This document shows, in pieces, positions 40,132 through 41,062 of a stretch of DNA of 41,062 nt. The stretch spans positions 1-41,062 of the forward strand of contig NZ_JAJHUO010000022.1 of assembly GCF_020859565.1 (NCBI RefSeq), given 5' to 3'. The translations under genes and the position numbers were made by a program. The DNA is from Saccharothrix luteola (lineage in GTDB: Bacteria > Actinomycetota > Actinomycetes > Mycobacteriales > Pseudonocardiaceae). The notes under the pieces are model-generated. The model saw only the letters and a list, made by a program, of their open reading frames with translations, ran no database searches and was not told where the DNA came from. Every line of letters begins with the position of its first letter. Positions within the stretch are counted from its first letter, which is position 1.

Positions 40132-40991
40132 CCTCCGACGCCACCTCCGGGCCCGGGCTGCTGCGGCCGGGCGACCGGGTCGTCGTGGTCAGCCCGGCCG
40201 GACCCTGCTCGGCCGAACTCCTCGACGCGGGCGCCGCGTGGCTGCGCAAGTGGGGCCTGGACGTGCGGATCGACGCCCACGCCCTGGACACCCACCCGAC
40301 GCTGGACTACCTCGCCGGCCACGACGCCGACCGCGCCCGCTCGTTCGAACGGGCCTGGCTGGACCCGGCGGTGGCCGGGGTGCTGTGCGCCCGGGGCGGC
40401 TACGGCAGCCTGCGCATGGTCGACCTGGTCGACTGGGACGCCGTGGTGGCCACGGCGGCCGGTGGGCGTCGCAAGGTGTTCGTGGGCTCCAGCGACACCA
40501 CCGTGCTGCACCAGCGGTTCTGGGCGCACGGCGTGCCCACGTGGTTCGGGCCGATGATCGGCACCAGGGCGTTCGTCGAGGACACCGCCGCCCGTGAACG
40601 GCTCCGCGCCGCCCTGTTCGGCGGCGTGACGTCCTACCGGGGTGTCGGCATGGCGCCCGGGGTCGCGCGGGGGGTCGCCGTCGGCGGCAACCTCAGCCTG
40701 CTCGACGCGCCGCCGCCCCCCGGCGCGGTCGTGCTGCTCGAAGACGTCAACGAAGAGCCCTACCGGCTCGACCGGATGCTCACCGACCTGCTGCGGTCCG
40801 GGTGGTTCGACCAGGTCGCCGGGCTCGTGCTCGGCTCGTGGACGGGGTGCGGCGACCCGTCCGCCGTGCTCGCCGACCGGCTCGGCGGGCTCGGTGTGCC
40901 GATCGTCGCCGACGCCGGGTTCGGGCACTGCGAAGGCCAGCTCACCGTGCCGCTCGGCGTGCCGGCCGGGTTCGGGTACTCCGGCGAGTAG
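40128..40991 (+). CDS. S66 LD-carboxypeptidase family protein
   Basis: 287 residues. Nucleophile Ser122 in VGSSDTTVLH, Glu in EDVNEEPYRLDRML (about 209-210), His267 in GFGHCEGQ. ARGGYGSLRMVDLVDWDA is also typical. Family members recycle murein peptides by trimming D-Ala from tetrapeptides, but related proteins (MccF type) cleave other compounds such as microcin C, so the role is not fixed. GTG at 40128 overlaps the S9 stop. No signal peptide; cytosolic, consistent with recycling. Confidence 0.93.
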   Translation: MTSDATSGPGLLRPGDRVVVVSPAGPCSAELLDAGAAWLRKWGLDVRIDAHALDTHPTLDYLAGHDADRARSFERAWLDPAVAGVLCARGGYGSLRMVDLVDWDAVVATAAGGRRKVFVGSSDTTVLHQRFWAHGVPTWFGPMIGTRAFVEDTAARERLRAALFGGVTSYRGVGMAPGVARGVAVGGNLSLLDAPPPPGAVVLLEDVNEEPYRLDRMLTDLLRSGWFDQVAGLVLGSWTGCGDPSAVLADRLGGLGVPIVADAGFGHCEGQLTVPLGVPAGFGYSGE

Positions 40992-41062
40992 CCCGCCTGC
41001 ACGTACACCATCCCGTCGGCCACGACCGCGCCACCGCCGCCGCCGGAGATCGTGCCGCCGCG
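40760..41062 (-). CDS. 3' part of PQQ/polyvinyl-alcohol-dehydrogenase-like gene
   Basis: Only the C-terminal end is inside the window. GGTISGGGGGAVVADGMVYVQAGYSPE at the window edge matches the last blade of PQQ-binding beta-propeller proteins, which normally end soon after such a GY with GNVLLAF. That ending is missing; homology stops at about 40989, exactly at the S66 stop. The frame stays open on the minus strand to 40760, inside the S66 gene, which looks like antisense noise. The gene is therefore either truncated or uses an overlapping end. Confidence 0.45.
   Translation of the reverse strand, partial: RGGTISGGGGGAVVADGMVYVQAGYSPEYPNPAGTPSGTVSWPSQCPNPASATIGTPSPPSRSASTADGSPHPVHEPSTSPATWSNHPDRSRSVSIRSSR

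Noticed and set aside
1..41062. tRNA or rRNA genes
   Set aside because: I saw no cloverleaf or conserved rRNA sequence by eye in the non-coding gaps; a tRNA scan would settle it.

Overview
The window is very GC-rich, densely packed, and uses almost only G- or C-ending codons. It carries genes typical of Actinobacteria: DUF3090, SCO1664-like and DUF3097 proteins, CGNR zinc finger, sucrase/ferredoxin-like protein, F420/PPOX enzyme, SARP-type regulator, bacterial Ku/LigD. Many genes start with GTG, and several have a TANNNT box 6-8 nt before the start codon, which suggests leaderless mRNAs. This points to a filamentous actinomycete, most likely Pseudonocardiales (Saccharothrix/Lentzea/Actinosynnema type); the genus is inference.

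Layout. 0-2.1 kb: an Rrf2-RidA pair diverging from a PadR-membrane protein pair, with two candidate operators between them. 2.1-8.7 kb: MFS exporter, glycerophosphodiesterase, small zinc-finger protein, a PAS-PAS-GGDEF-EAL c-di-GMP protein, VOC protein, GNAT, PPOX enzyme. 8.85-16.0 kb: a minus-strand block with two adjacent ku genes, a phosphoesterase-ligase LigD, a separate LigD polymerase, and a 999-residue SARP-ATPase regulator 35 bp downstream. 16.0-19.9 kb: a disturbed stretch with a frameshifted secreted protein ending in poly-C/poly-G tracts, a tyrosine recombinase, a TetR gene with a clear operator, a frameshifted hypothetical gene, and about 780 bp without a recognisable gene.

19.9-24.2 kb: a GT2 glycosyltransferase with an unusual C-terminal domain, a VOC/WYL divergent pair around a perfect palindrome, and a MarR/prolyl aminopeptidase divergent pair around another palindrome. 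Here the plus strand is G-rich, whereas the flanks are C-rich. 24.4-31.7 kb: methyltransferase (with a possible short upstream ORF), SDR plus alpha/beta hydrolase, sucrase/ferredoxin-like protein, TetR with a 58-residue zinc-ribbon protein, CGNR protein, pentapeptide-like membrane protein, DUF1707 protein, amidase, then tandem 22-bp repeats. 31.8-38.1 kb: minus-strand genes for a helical-repeat protein, SPFH/NfeD, DUF3097, a kinase/acetyltransferase pair, and the SCO1664-like/DUF3090 pair. 38.2-41.0 kb: S9 peptidase overlapping an S66 LD-carboxypeptidase, then the edge of a PQQ-propeller-type gene.

The most coherent functional unit is the NHEJ locus (two Ku, ligase, polymerase). Its two ku genes share upstream sequence blocks, which suggests tandem duplication. 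I did not find a clear-cut new defence or biosynthetic system. The strongest leads are the NHEJ-SARP arrangement, the GT2 fusion, the skew-inverted segment with the damaged region beside the recombinase, and several small overlapping ORFs.
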